Source of the DNA: an uncultured Eubacteriales bacterium
Lineage (GTDB): Bacteria; Bacillota; Clostridia; Oscillospirales; Oscillospiraceae
Reading direction: 5' to 3'
Length of the DNA stretch: 7,566 bases
Assembly: GCA_902461475.1 (NCBI GenBank)
Contig: CABPXX010000055.1
Coordinates: 1 to 7,566 of the forward strand
The notes below the pieces were generated by a model. It saw only the letters and a list, made by a program, of their open reading frames with translations. It searched no databases and was not told the origin of the DNA. Positions 1-6,043 of this stretch are shown here, in pieces (positions within the stretch are counted from its first letter, which is position 1; every line of letters starts with the position of its first letter). Made by a program: the position numbers and the translations under genes.

Positions 1-1776
1 AGCGAAGGGGCCCCCTTCACGTTCGGGGCTCCGCCACCGCAGCCCAGCCCCTACAGGCCATGGAAACCACCGCCCAAGGAGTCACCTTTGCCGCCCTGGT
101 AGGGACACTGGCGGTACTGTGCCTGTTTGCCTTCCTCTTCGTGGGACGACAGCAGCAGGCCGTGGATGTGATGGTGTCACTGGGAACCCCCAAGGGAAAG
201 GTTCGGCTGTGGCTCCTCTCTGGAGTCACCCTTGTAGCTGGCGTGGCTGTGCTTGCGGGCATGGTAGTGTCTGCCGTGTCCATGCAACTGCTCATTGGGC
301 TGGCCCTGCAAGGGGCACGGGCTCTGTATGCTGCCGATCAGCGGTACAGCAACGGAGCTCTGGGTACCACCAAAGAGGCAGAGCTGCTTCAACAGATGCC
401 GCTGTGGCCTGCGTGGGTGTCCACTGTTATCGTATTTCTACTCGCTCTGGTGCTGTGTGCCCTGTTTACACAGCTGGCCCAGAGGAAAAATACCCTCCGC
501 CGAGGCAAAAGCCAAGTGCGCGTTCCCTGCAGCGGAATCAGTATCACGGGGAAGGGTGCCGTGCGCTTTGCCTGGCTCTCCGCCCGTCGGGGCGGTTGGC
601 GCTCCATGGTAGTACCTGGCGTGGCCCTGGTCCTATCTGCTTTCTTAGGGTTTCTCATGGCAACGGCACAGGGCTGGGATCAGCAGCGGGCCATTCTGTA
701 CGAGAACACCACCATTACAGGACAGTTTACCTCGGTCAATGGCAGGCAGTATACCGGACTCATGCTGGAAGACCCTTGGCAACTCTGGGACTCGGGTCTG
801 CTCTCGTCCATGCAGGTCTATGACTCCACCCACTACTGGATGCCGGATGAGATGCCAGACTTTCCAAACACCGCATTCGGCAATAAGCTCCGGGGCGAGT
901 GGGTTTCCAAGCAGCCAGAGCTGGTCTTTCTCAACGGTTTGGAGGTATCTCCCAGATTCATCTATCGTCAAGTACCCAACATCACCTGGCTGGAGGGCTG
1001 GGACGAGAGCTTTTTGGAAGACCCCAGCTACTACAACACCCCCCATAGCACCCCGCTTCCCTGTATTGCCAGCCAGACTTGGATGGAGGATCAGGGGATC
1101 CGCTTAGGGGATGACACTAACATCAACTCCCAGAAGGGCGGCACCATCACAGTGTTCCCTGTGGGTTCCTATGCCTCAGAGGGCACGGATAAAACCATCT
1201 ATGTGCCCCTCAGCCGCCTCTGCTTACCCCCATGGCAGGCGGAGAGCCCACAGCAAAGTGCCGCGCCATGGGACTATTTCCCCGGCTGTCGATTTACCCT
1301 CCAGTCCTCCTATGATCTGGAATCTGGCCCAGGAGGGGTACTCGGTTCCGGGTGATTTGAATGGCAGCCGCATTGTGGTGGTGCTCAACGACTATGCCTT
1401 CACCCAGACCGTGGAGGCTCTGGGGCGCTACATCACCCTGAGCCAAATTCTCTTCCCCGTGCTCTTCCTCCTCATGGGGGTTATGGGCTTTGTGGTGTCC
1501 TGGCTGATGGTCAATGGTCGGCGTATGGAGTTTGCCATCATGCGAGGGCTGGGTGCCTCCTAAAAGCGGGTGTTTGGTTCCTTCTTCCTGGAGCAGATGG
1601 GGTTGTGCCTGACGGGTTGTATTCTCGGCGGAGTAATCCTCACCATTTGGAGCGGGCAACTCACGGTCTGGCTGGCCTCCGCAGGCTTTGCCCTATTCTA
1701 TTTGGCCGGGTGTGCCCTGGCGGTGCACACAGTAGGGAAGACGAAAATTTTCACCCTGCTCACCCATGCAGACTGA
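1..1776 (+). pseudogene. ABC transporter permease, FtsX/MacB type; 5'-truncated by window edge and disrupted
   Basis: This is the 3' part of a large membrane permease of an ABC exporter or peptide-sensing transporter. The first frame (codons from position 3) is already open at the left edge, so the true start lies upstream; the ATG at 60 is internal. Visible order: membrane segment about 81-149, the cytoplasmic FtsX signature SLGTPKGKVRLWLL from 177, membrane segments about 219-293, 396-476 and 603-683, then a long extracytoplasmic region. The frame closes at TGA 1353-1355, but the protein clearly continues in another frame from about 1324 (LAQEGYSVPGDLNGSR). That frame carries a membrane segment at about 1435-1509 and a second FtsX signature (NGRRMEFAIMRGLGAS). 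It is then interrupted by TAA 1561-1563 and continues as KRVFGSFFLEQMG with two more membrane segments (about 1603-1656 and 1660-1728) to TGA 1774-1776. Two FtsX halves are normal for this family. With two independent lesions it is probably a decayed gene. Assembly error is the alternative, and the partner ATPase is not in the window. Confidence 0.88.
1315..1328 (+). repeat. Imperfect 7-bp tandem duplication at the permease frameshift
   Basis: ATCTGGA (1315-1321) is followed directly by ATCTGGC (1322-1328). An extra 7 bp equals +1 modulo 3, which is exactly the shift between the upstream and downstream coding frames of the permease. Removing one copy joins the two frames as YDLAQEGYS with no stop. 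The repeat is seen directly; that it caused the frameshift is inference. A larger deletion with a net change of +1 modulo 3 is the other explanation. Confidence 0.7.
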
Positions 1777-1789
1777 AAGGATTGAAAGT

Positions 1790-1835
1790 CCTGGTTATGG
1801 GACATCCTCTGTGGTAGAATAGTCCCATAACCGGG
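1790..1835. promoter_or_regulatory. 14-bp inverted repeat flanking the polymerase promoter; probable operator
   Basis: The left arm 1790-1803 (CCTGGTTATGGGAC) and right arm 1822-1835 (GTCCCATAACCGGG) are complementary over 14 positions, with one T/G mismatch at the third pair and an 18-nt spacer. Arm centres lie 32 bp apart, close to three helical turns, so two bound protein units would face the same side. The left arm covers the -35 region and the right arm covers the expected transcription start, while the -10 element sits in the spacer. A transcript from this promoter would lack the left arm, which favours a DNA operator over an RNA hairpin. It has no T-run and is not an intrinsic terminator. 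It does not fit the Firmicutes LexA box (CGAAC-N4-GTTCG). Confidence 0.65.
1792..1820 (+). promoter_or_regulatory. Promoter of the polymerase/YolD operon (extended -10)
   Basis: The -10 hexamer TAGAAT (1815-1820) matches 5 of 6 consensus bases and is preceded by TGTGG (1810-1814), the TRTGN extension typical of Gram-positive sigma-A promoters. A weak -35 (TGGTTA, 1792-1797) lies 17 bp upstream, as expected for an extended -10 promoter. Transcription should begin near 1827, leaving a leader of about 25 nt containing the ribosome site AGAGGAG (1836-1842), 9 nt before the ATG. Confidence 0.65.
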
Positions 1836-1851
1836 AGAGGAGCGCAGGGGC

Positions 1852-3354
1852 ATGCAGGAGAAAACCTATCTATCCATTGATTTGAAATCCTTTTATGCCT
1901 CTGTGGAGTGCATGGAGCGGGGACTGGACCCCATGACCACCCATCTGGTGGTGGCCGACCAGAGCCGTACCGAGAAGACCATCTGTCTGGCGGTGTCTCC
2001 TGCCCTGAAAGCCTACGGTATCTCCGGGCGAGCCCGGCTCTTTGAAGTGGTGCAGAAGGTGAAGGAGGTCAACGCCCAGCGGCGGCGCAAGGCCCCAGGC
2101 GGAGTATTTACCGGAACCTCCCGCCAGGCACCCCAGCTTCTGGCCCGGCCGGACCTGGCCCTGGACTACCTGGTGGCCCCGCCGCAGATGGCCCACTACA
2201 TTTCGTTCAGCACCCGCATCTATAACGTGTATCTGAAGTATATCGCCCCGGAGGACATGCATGTCTACTCCATTGACGAGGTGTTTCTGGATGTAACCCC
2301 CTATCTGGACACCTATGGTATGACGGCAGAGGAGTTGGCCCGTACCATTCTACTGGATGTGCTCCACACCACCGGAATCACCGCCACCGCTGGCATTGGC
2401 AGCAATTTATATCTGGCCAAGGTGGCCATGGATATTGAGGCCAAGCACATTCAGCCGGACAAAAATGGGGTTCGCATCGCCCGTCTGGACGAGATGAGCT
2501 ACCGCCGCAACCTCTGGGCCCATCGTCCTCTCACCGATTTCTGGCGGGTGGGCCGAGGGTACGCCAAAAAGCTGGAACAGCAGGGGCTGTACACCATGGG
2601 CGACATTGCCCGGTGTTCTCTGGGCAGGCGAGAGGACTACTACAACGAGGAACTGCTCTACAAGCTCTTTGGGGTGAATGCCGAGCTGCTCATTGACCAC
2701 GCCTGGGGGTGGGAGCCGTGCACCATCTCCGATATCAAATCCTATCGTCCCACCACCAACAGTGTGGGGTCGGGCCAGGTTCTGAAAACCCCATACCCGG
2801 CGGAAAAGGCGCGGTTGGTGGTGCAGGAGATGGCAGATCTCCTGGTGCTGGATTTGGTGGACCATCGGCTGATGACCGACCAGCTCACCTTGACAGTGGG
2901 CTACGACCGGGAGAATCTCACCGATCCCCAGCGGAGGTTGGCCTACCGGGGGGCGGTCTCCACCGACGCCTATGGACGAGCCATCCCTAAGCATGCCCAC
3001 GGCACCACCCATTTGGCGGAATACACCTCTTCCACCACAGAGATTGTGGAGGCTATGACCAAATTGTTTGACCGAATTGTCAATCCCCAGCTGCTTGTTC
3101 GGCGGCTCAACGTCACCGCCAACCGGGTGTTGCGGGAAGACTGCTTGCCCACGCAAGTGCTTCAACAGTTGAGTCTCTTCTCTGACGACGGACAACAGCG
3201 GCAAGCACAGTTGAAGCGGGAGCGGCAGAAGCAGCAGGCCATTCTCAGTATCAAGAAGAAGTACGGAAAAAACGCACTGCTCAAAGGGATGAATTTCCGG
3301 GACGGAGCCACCACCCGGGAGCGCAACGGACAGATTGGGGGTCACAAGGCATGA
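1852..3354 (+). CDS. Y-family translesion DNA polymerase (UvrX/UmuC-like), 500 aa
   Basis: This is a cytoplasmic error-prone polymerase expected to copy past damaged template bases. The palm metal ligands are visible: D10 in YLSIDLKSFYASVE, and D142/E143 in YSIDEVFLDVT. Y15 sits at the steric-gate position (Tyr as in UmuC). AGIGSNLYLAK (180-190) is the conserved motif after the palm, the helix-hairpin-helix-like region is around 225-260 (DFWRVGRGYAKKLEQQG), and the little-finger region spans about 300-430. The motif QLSLF at 439-443 is a near-ideal beta-clamp-binding pentapeptide, followed by a basic tail (ERQKQQ, KKKYGKN) ending in the ATTRERNGQIGGHKA type typical of clostridial members. At 500 aa it is longer than DinB (about 350); part of the excess is an insertion at about 75-115 before the SIDE motif. 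The start is chosen for AGAGGAG 9 nt upstream. The stop overlaps the next start by 4 nt. Family membership is certain; the damage specificity is not known. Confidence 0.95.
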   Translation: MQEKTYLSIDLKSFYASVECMERGLDPMTTHLVVADQSRTEKTICLAVSPALKAYGISGRARLFEVVQKVKEVNAQRRRKAPGGVFTGTSRQAPQLLARPDLALDYLVAPPQMAHYISFSTRIYNVYLKYIAPEDMHVYSIDEVFLDVTPYLDTYGMTAEELARTILLDVLHTTGITATAGIGSNLYLAKVAMDIEAKHIQPDKNGVRIARLDEMSYRRNLWAHRPLTDFWRVGRGYAKKLEQQGLYTMGDIARCSLGRREDYYNEELLYKLFGVNAELLIDHAWGWEPCTISDIKSYRPTTNSVGSGQVLKTPYPAEKARLVVQEMADLLVLDLVDHRLMTDQLTLTVGYDRENLTDPQRRLAYRGAVSTDAYGRAIPKHAHGTTHLAEYTSSTTEIVEAMTKLFDRIVNPQLLVRRLNVTANRVLREDCLPTQVLQQLSLFSDDGQQRQAQLKRERQKQQAILSIKKKYGKNALLKGMNFRDGATTRERNGQIGGHKA

Positions 3355-3785
3355 GGGAGAAGAAACACCCCTATGAGGACATCCTCTCGGTGCCTCGGCC
3401 CATCACCCATGTGCGCCCACCCATGTCCCGGCAGGACCGGGCAGCACAATTTGCCCCCTTTGCCGCGCTCACCGGCCACGATTCCGCCATTCGAGAGACG
3501 GCTCGTACCACCCAGGCCAGATGCCAGCTCAGTGAGGACGAGAAACTCATATTGGACCGAAAGCAGCAGTTCCTGCTGGAACAGGTGCACCAACACCCAC
3601 AGGTCACCGTGACCTATTTTCAGCCGGACACCCGCAAAGCTGGCGGAGCGTACCAAGTGTTTACCGGACATGTGAAGGCCCTGGACACGTTCCGGCGATT
3701 ATTACGCACCATGGAGGGCAGAGACATTCCTGTGGACGACATCGTAGATTTGGAAAGTCCACTGTTTTCTCAACTGGAACTGTAA
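3351..3785 (+). CDS. YolD-like protein, putative polymerase accessory factor, 144 aa
   Basis: This belongs to the YolD-like family, which commonly sits beside UvrX/UmuC-type polymerases in Firmicutes and has been proposed to play a UmuD-like partner role. The hallmark block MSRQDRAAQFAPFAALTGHD lies at residues 25-44, after a short N-terminal segment YEDILSVPRPITH (8-20). A predicted helix with many charged residues follows at about 55-80. The C-terminal half (85-135: VTVTYFQPDTRKAGGAYQVF, then a helix and IPVDDIVDLE) looks like a small beta-barrel domain. The ATG overlaps the polymerase TGA (ATGA, 3351-3354), and only a weak GGGGG stands upstream, so translation is probably coupled to the polymerase. 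The ORF ends right at the terminator. No catalytic motif is seen, consistent with a binding or regulatory subunit. The exact biochemical role is unknown. Confidence 0.9.
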   Translation: MREKKHPYEDILSVPRPITHVRPPMSRQDRAAQFAPFAALTGHDSAIRETARTTQARCQLSEDEKLILDRKQQFLLEQVHQHPQVTVTYFQPDTRKAGGAYQVFTGHVKALDTFRRLLRTMEGRDIPVDDIVDLESPLFSQLEL

Positions 3786-3821
3786 AAAGCGCCACCGACG
3801 ATTTCATCGGTGGCGCTTTTT
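3784..3821. terminator. Bidirectional intrinsic terminator between convergent genes
   Basis: A perfect 15-bp inverted repeat, with arms 3784-3798 (AAAAAGCGCCACCGA) and 3807-3821 (TCGGTGGCGCTTTTT) and an 8-nt loop. The GC-rich core is flanked by A5 on one side and T5 on the other, so each strand reads as a stem followed by a U-run. It begins inside the TAA of the YolD-like gene and ends 1 nt before the stop codon of the convergent minus-strand gene, so it can serve both. Confidence 0.93.
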
Positions 3822-3822
3822 A

Positions 3823-5529
3823 TTAAGATTCTGGGGTTGATGCCGGCGCGGCAACGTCAATGGTCAGGGAATACCCTTGGAGAATGGCAGGAGTGTCCTC
3901 CGCCATTTCGTGCTCGATGGTCACCTGATCGCCCACATTGAGGATGACGGCAGTGGGATTCTCTACGGCGGAGAGGGAGTAGAACACGTTCTCTTCCTCC
4001 AGGCGCACATAGTAGTAGGTGTTGCCGTTTAGTACGGCGCTGCGAATCTCTGCCACGATGCCCTGAGCCGTGGTTTGAGGAACTTCTTCCTCCTCCGTCA
4101 GGCCCTTGTCTGTGAGCATGCGGATATACTGCTGTTCACACTGGGCCACCGTGCTTCCCGTGGCCACCAGCTGATACTGGGCCACGTTGACCATGGCATA
4201 GCTCTTCACCAGCAGGGTGTTATCCTGGAGGGGAATGAAGTAGGTGGGTTGTCCTGCCACATTGATGAGCAGGGGGAAGGTGGCGGTGTAGCCCAGGTCC
4301 TGCACCACACCCTCGGCAGATGCCTGAGCTGCCGCCTCTGTGGCACCGGGAGCATCGTAGAAAATGGTCTCCTTGGTGCGCTGGTTGGAGAGGAGGAAGC
4401 CCAGATTGGACTGGTCGGAGTTGGCGGAGGTGACACCGGTGTACACATACACGTCATCGTTGATGGCGATATAGTTATACCCTTCTGTGGTCACAGTCAC
4501 ATCCTTCTGGCCAAAGATGGAGTTGATGAATCCGTTGACCAGAGTGCCATAGTAGTCATACTGCTGCATGATGAGGGCAGGGGTATACAGGTTATCCACC
4601 CAAGAGGGCACCTCATCATAATACTGGCTTTCTCCGGTGATGGCGTTGCAGAGAACTGCGCCCTGAATGTCAGTGCCGCCAAACAGGCCGATGGTCTTCA
4701 CCACCCGGGGGGCAATCCACCAAGGCTGTCCCTGTTCGTCGATTTCGAAGCGGGGGGTGGAGAACATGAAGGTGGGGTACTGGAAGCGGAGGTGGCGCAT
4801 GATGTTCCGGTTCAAAGGCTCAGAGAAGGAGTACTTCATCCCCTCATCCAGACGTACCACCTGAGCCTCCTGGGTGACCATGTCCACCAGCACATAGGCG
4901 GGCAGACCCTCGCCCCGGTTGGTCAGCCACTTGAACAGATCGGCATAGGACACAGGGGCCACGCGGACGGGGCGGCCCTGGTAGTTGATCTGGGTGGAAT
5001 CCCCGCCGTACTCAAACTGGCTGACCATGTCGCTGAGGGTGCCCATCTGGCGGTCCCCCAGATACTCGGCAGAGGTGCGATCCAGGGTGGGAATCTCGTC
5101 AAAGGAGATCTGGCTGATATCCTGAGAGAATTGGCCGCTGTTGACGGTCAGCAACTCCCGGTAAGCCTGGGCCCGGAAAATGGGGAGGGAGACCAACTGT
5201 CCCACCACACTCACCACCACCAGCAGGAGCATAAAAATCCCGATGGGCAGGCACTTCTGTTTGATAAAGCTCAGATAATGGCGTATTTTTTCCTTCCCGG
5301 TGGTCACCACCGTGGTGTCCTGAAATCCTGAGGTAATCAGAGCACAGACCATATAGACCAGGCACAGCAGGAAGAGAAATCCGTAAAACTCCGTGGCCTG
5401 TAGATTGAGGGCGGGCAAGGTGATATAAAAGTAGAGAAAACCCACCACCGCTGTGACCAGGAGGTTCAGAAGGATTTTTCCCAGTTTGCCTTTGGGCCAG
5501 GGAAAGCCCTCTTTTCGTCGCTCTTTCAT
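3823..5529 (-). CDS. Membrane-anchored protein of unknown function with large exported domain, 568 aa
   Basis: I do not recognise a named family. The protein starts with a basic stretch (MKERRKEG), then shows hydrophobic segments at about 18-38, 47-67 and 94-116. The loop 70-93 is rich in Lys/Arg (KEKIRHYLSFIKQK), so N-terminus and loop should be cytoplasmic and residues from about 117 onward outside. The exported part is rich in Tyr, Gln and Asp with beta-type segments. AYVLVDMVTQEAQVV (211-225) and AVLCNAITGESQYY (291-304) resemble the strand-turn-strand of PepSY-type domains, a weak inference. A middle region (about 335-455) contains NSIFGQ, SNLGFLLSNQRTKET and FPLLIN, and the C-terminal 485-560 looks like a small beta-barrel. 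There is no lipobox or sortase motif. The start is the ATG at 5529 with AAAGGAG 9 nt upstream; an in-frame ATG at 5598 overlaps the promoter -35 and is rejected. It has its own promoter and shares a terminator with the convergent YolD-like gene. Confidence 0.88.
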   Translation of the reverse strand: MKERRKEGFPWPKGKLGKILLNLLVTAVVGFLYFYITLPALNLQATEFYGFLFLLCLVYMVCALITSGFQDTTVVTTGKEKIRHYLSFIKQKCLPIGIFMLLLVVVSVVGQLVSLPIFRAQAYRELLTVNSGQFSQDISQISFDEIPTLDRTSAEYLGDRQMGTLSDMVSQFEYGGDSTQINYQGRPVRVAPVSYADLFKWLTNRGEGLPAYVLVDMVTQEAQVVRLDEGMKYSFSEPLNRNIMRHLRFQYPTFMFSTPRFEIDEQGQPWWIAPRVVKTIGLFGGTDIQGAVLCNAITGESQYYDEVPSWVDNLYTPALIMQQYDYYGTLVNGFINSIFGQKDVTVTTEGYNYIAINDDVYVYTGVTSANSDQSNLGFLLSNQRTKETIFYDAPGATEAAAQASAEGVVQDLGYTATFPLLINVAGQPTYFIPLQDNTLLVKSYAMVNVAQYQLVATGSTVAQCEQQYIRMLTDKGLTEEEEVPQTTAQGIVAEIRSAVLNGNTYYYVRLEEENVFYSLSAVENPTAVILNVGDQVTIEHEMAEDTPAILQGYSLTIDVAAPASTPES

Positions 5530-5538
5530 AACATGGAA

Positions 5539-5545
5539 CTCCTTT
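5539..5545 (-). promoter_or_regulatory. Ribosome binding site deciding the start of the 568-aa membrane protein
   Basis: On the minus strand AAAGGAG (5545 to 5539) stands 9 nt before the ATG at 5529-5527. It selects this start over the in-frame ATG at 5598, which would add 23 residues of non-conserved-looking sequence and has no comparable site. Confidence 0.85.
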
Positions 5546-5569
5546 CGAATCCATTGAGAGTTGAAGTAA

Positions 5570-5598
5570 AGTATACCTGTTTTTCTGCAAAAAAGCAA
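5570..5598 (-). promoter_or_regulatory. Promoter of the 568-aa membrane protein gene
   Basis: On the minus strand, TTGCTT (5598-5593) and TATACT (5575-5570) are separated by 17 bp, a good sigma-A-type arrangement (3/6 and 5/6 matches). The predicted transcription start is near 5563, giving a leader of roughly 34 nt with the ribosome site. The -35 lies directly behind the trxA terminator tail. Confidence 0.7.
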
Positions 5599-5600
5599 TC

Positions 5601-5641
5601 AAAAGAGAAACCCGCAGCTGAAGGTATCCAGCTGCGGGTTT
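5601..5641 (-). terminator. Intrinsic terminator of trxA
   Basis: A perfect 13-bp inverted repeat, 5608-5620 (AAACCCGCAGCTG) and 5629-5641 (CAGCTGCGGGTTT), with an 8-nt loop. Read on the minus strand it is followed by a T-rich tail (TTTCTCTTTTG). It begins about 10 nt after the trxA stop codon and separates trxA from the downstream membrane-protein gene. Confidence 0.9.
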
Positions 5642-5651
5642 TGTCATGATG

Positions 5652-5957
5652 TTAGATCATGCGAAGAATGGCTTCCTTGGGCTGCACACCCACAGACTGG
5701 GCCACGGCCTCGCCGTTCTTCATCACCACCAGGGTGGGGATGCTCATCACGCCGAACTGACGGGCCAGCTCGGGCTCGTTGTCCACGTTGACCTTGCCCA
5801 CCTTGATGTCGGTGCGCTCAGCGGCGATCTGGTCCAGCACAGGGGCCAGCATGCGGCAGGGGCCGCACCACTCAGCCCAGAAGTCCAGCAGCACGGGCTG
5901 GGAGGCCTGGAGCACCTCAGCGTCAAAAATGTCCTTGGTGATGGTAATGGTATTCAT
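5652..5957 (-). CDS. trxA: Thioredoxin, 101 aa
   Basis: This is a small cytoplasmic dithiol-disulfide oxidoreductase that, after reduction by thioredoxin reductase, delivers electrons to target proteins such as ribonucleotide reductase and peroxidases. The active site WCGPC is at 30-34 (C31, C34), the buried acidic residue D25 lies in LLDFWAEWC, and the cis-proline is P74 in MSIPTLVV; the conserved glycine near the end is present (SVG, 88-90). The length is normal for bacterial thioredoxin 1, and no signal peptide is present. The ATG is supported by AAGGAG (5972-5967), 9 nt upstream. It lies 75 nt downstream of the molybdenum hydroxylase gene on the same strand and ends in its own terminator. 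I see no convincing promoter in the 75-nt gap, so read-through from the hydroxylase gene is possible. Confidence 0.97.
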   Translation of the reverse strand: MNTITITKDIFDAEVLQASQPVLLDFWAEWCGPCRMLAPVLDQIAAERTDIKVGKVNVDNEPELARQFGVMSIPTLVVMKNGEAVAQSVGVQPKEAILRMI

Positions 5958-6018
5958 GAGGAACGTCTCCTTTTCTTGTTGAATTTTGTACTTTAAGCAT
6001 ACACCCTTTTATGGTTCC

Positions 6019-6043
6019 CTTCTGTGACAAACTCACACAGAAG
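6019..6043. repeat. Small inverted repeat spanning the hydroxylase stop codon
   Basis: CTTCTGTG (6019-6026) and CACAGAAG (6036-6043) form a perfect 8-bp stem with a 9-nt loop that contains the TGA stop (complement of 6033-6035). On the minus strand it is followed by GGGAACC rather than a T-run, so it is not a standard intrinsic terminator. It may be a weak RNA hairpin at the 3' end of the coding region or chance. Confidence 0.4.

Noticed and set aside
1479..1487. GGTTATGGG inside the permease, matching 9 bases of the operator arm
   Set aside because: It lacks a mirror arm and encodes part of a membrane helix; most likely chance.
1777..1851. A LexA (SOS) box in front of the polymerase
   Set aside because: No sequence close to CGAAC-N4-GTTCG is present; the palindrome there is a different sequence with a longer spacer.
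1..1851. A transposon or integron carrying the polymerase cassette into the permease
   Set aside because: No terminal repeats, target duplication or transposase/recombinase are seen, and the permease stop codon and the cassette promoter are cleanly separated; the lesions are small and not insertion-like.
2407..3345. A 312-codon open frame on the minus strand inside the polymerase gene
   Set aside because: It is antisense to a strongly conserved polymerase with no start signals; composition is typical of a shadow frame.
3758..3785. The C-terminal QLEL of the YolD-like protein as a clamp-binding motif
   Set aside because: The aromatic residue needed at the end of the QLxLF pentapeptide is absent, as the protein stops there; similarity is too short to claim.
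4075..5331. A 418-codon open frame on the plus strand opposite the membrane-protein gene
   Set aside because: It is His/Gly/Val-rich, has no ribosome site, no family resemblance, and lies wholly antisense to a gene with a clear start, promoter and terminator; it is a codon-bias shadow.
5530..5598. A 23-residue N-terminal extension of the membrane protein starting at the ATG at 5598
   Set aside because: The ATG overlaps the -35 element and lies upstream of the expected transcription start; the ATG at 5529 has AAAGGAG at the right distance.
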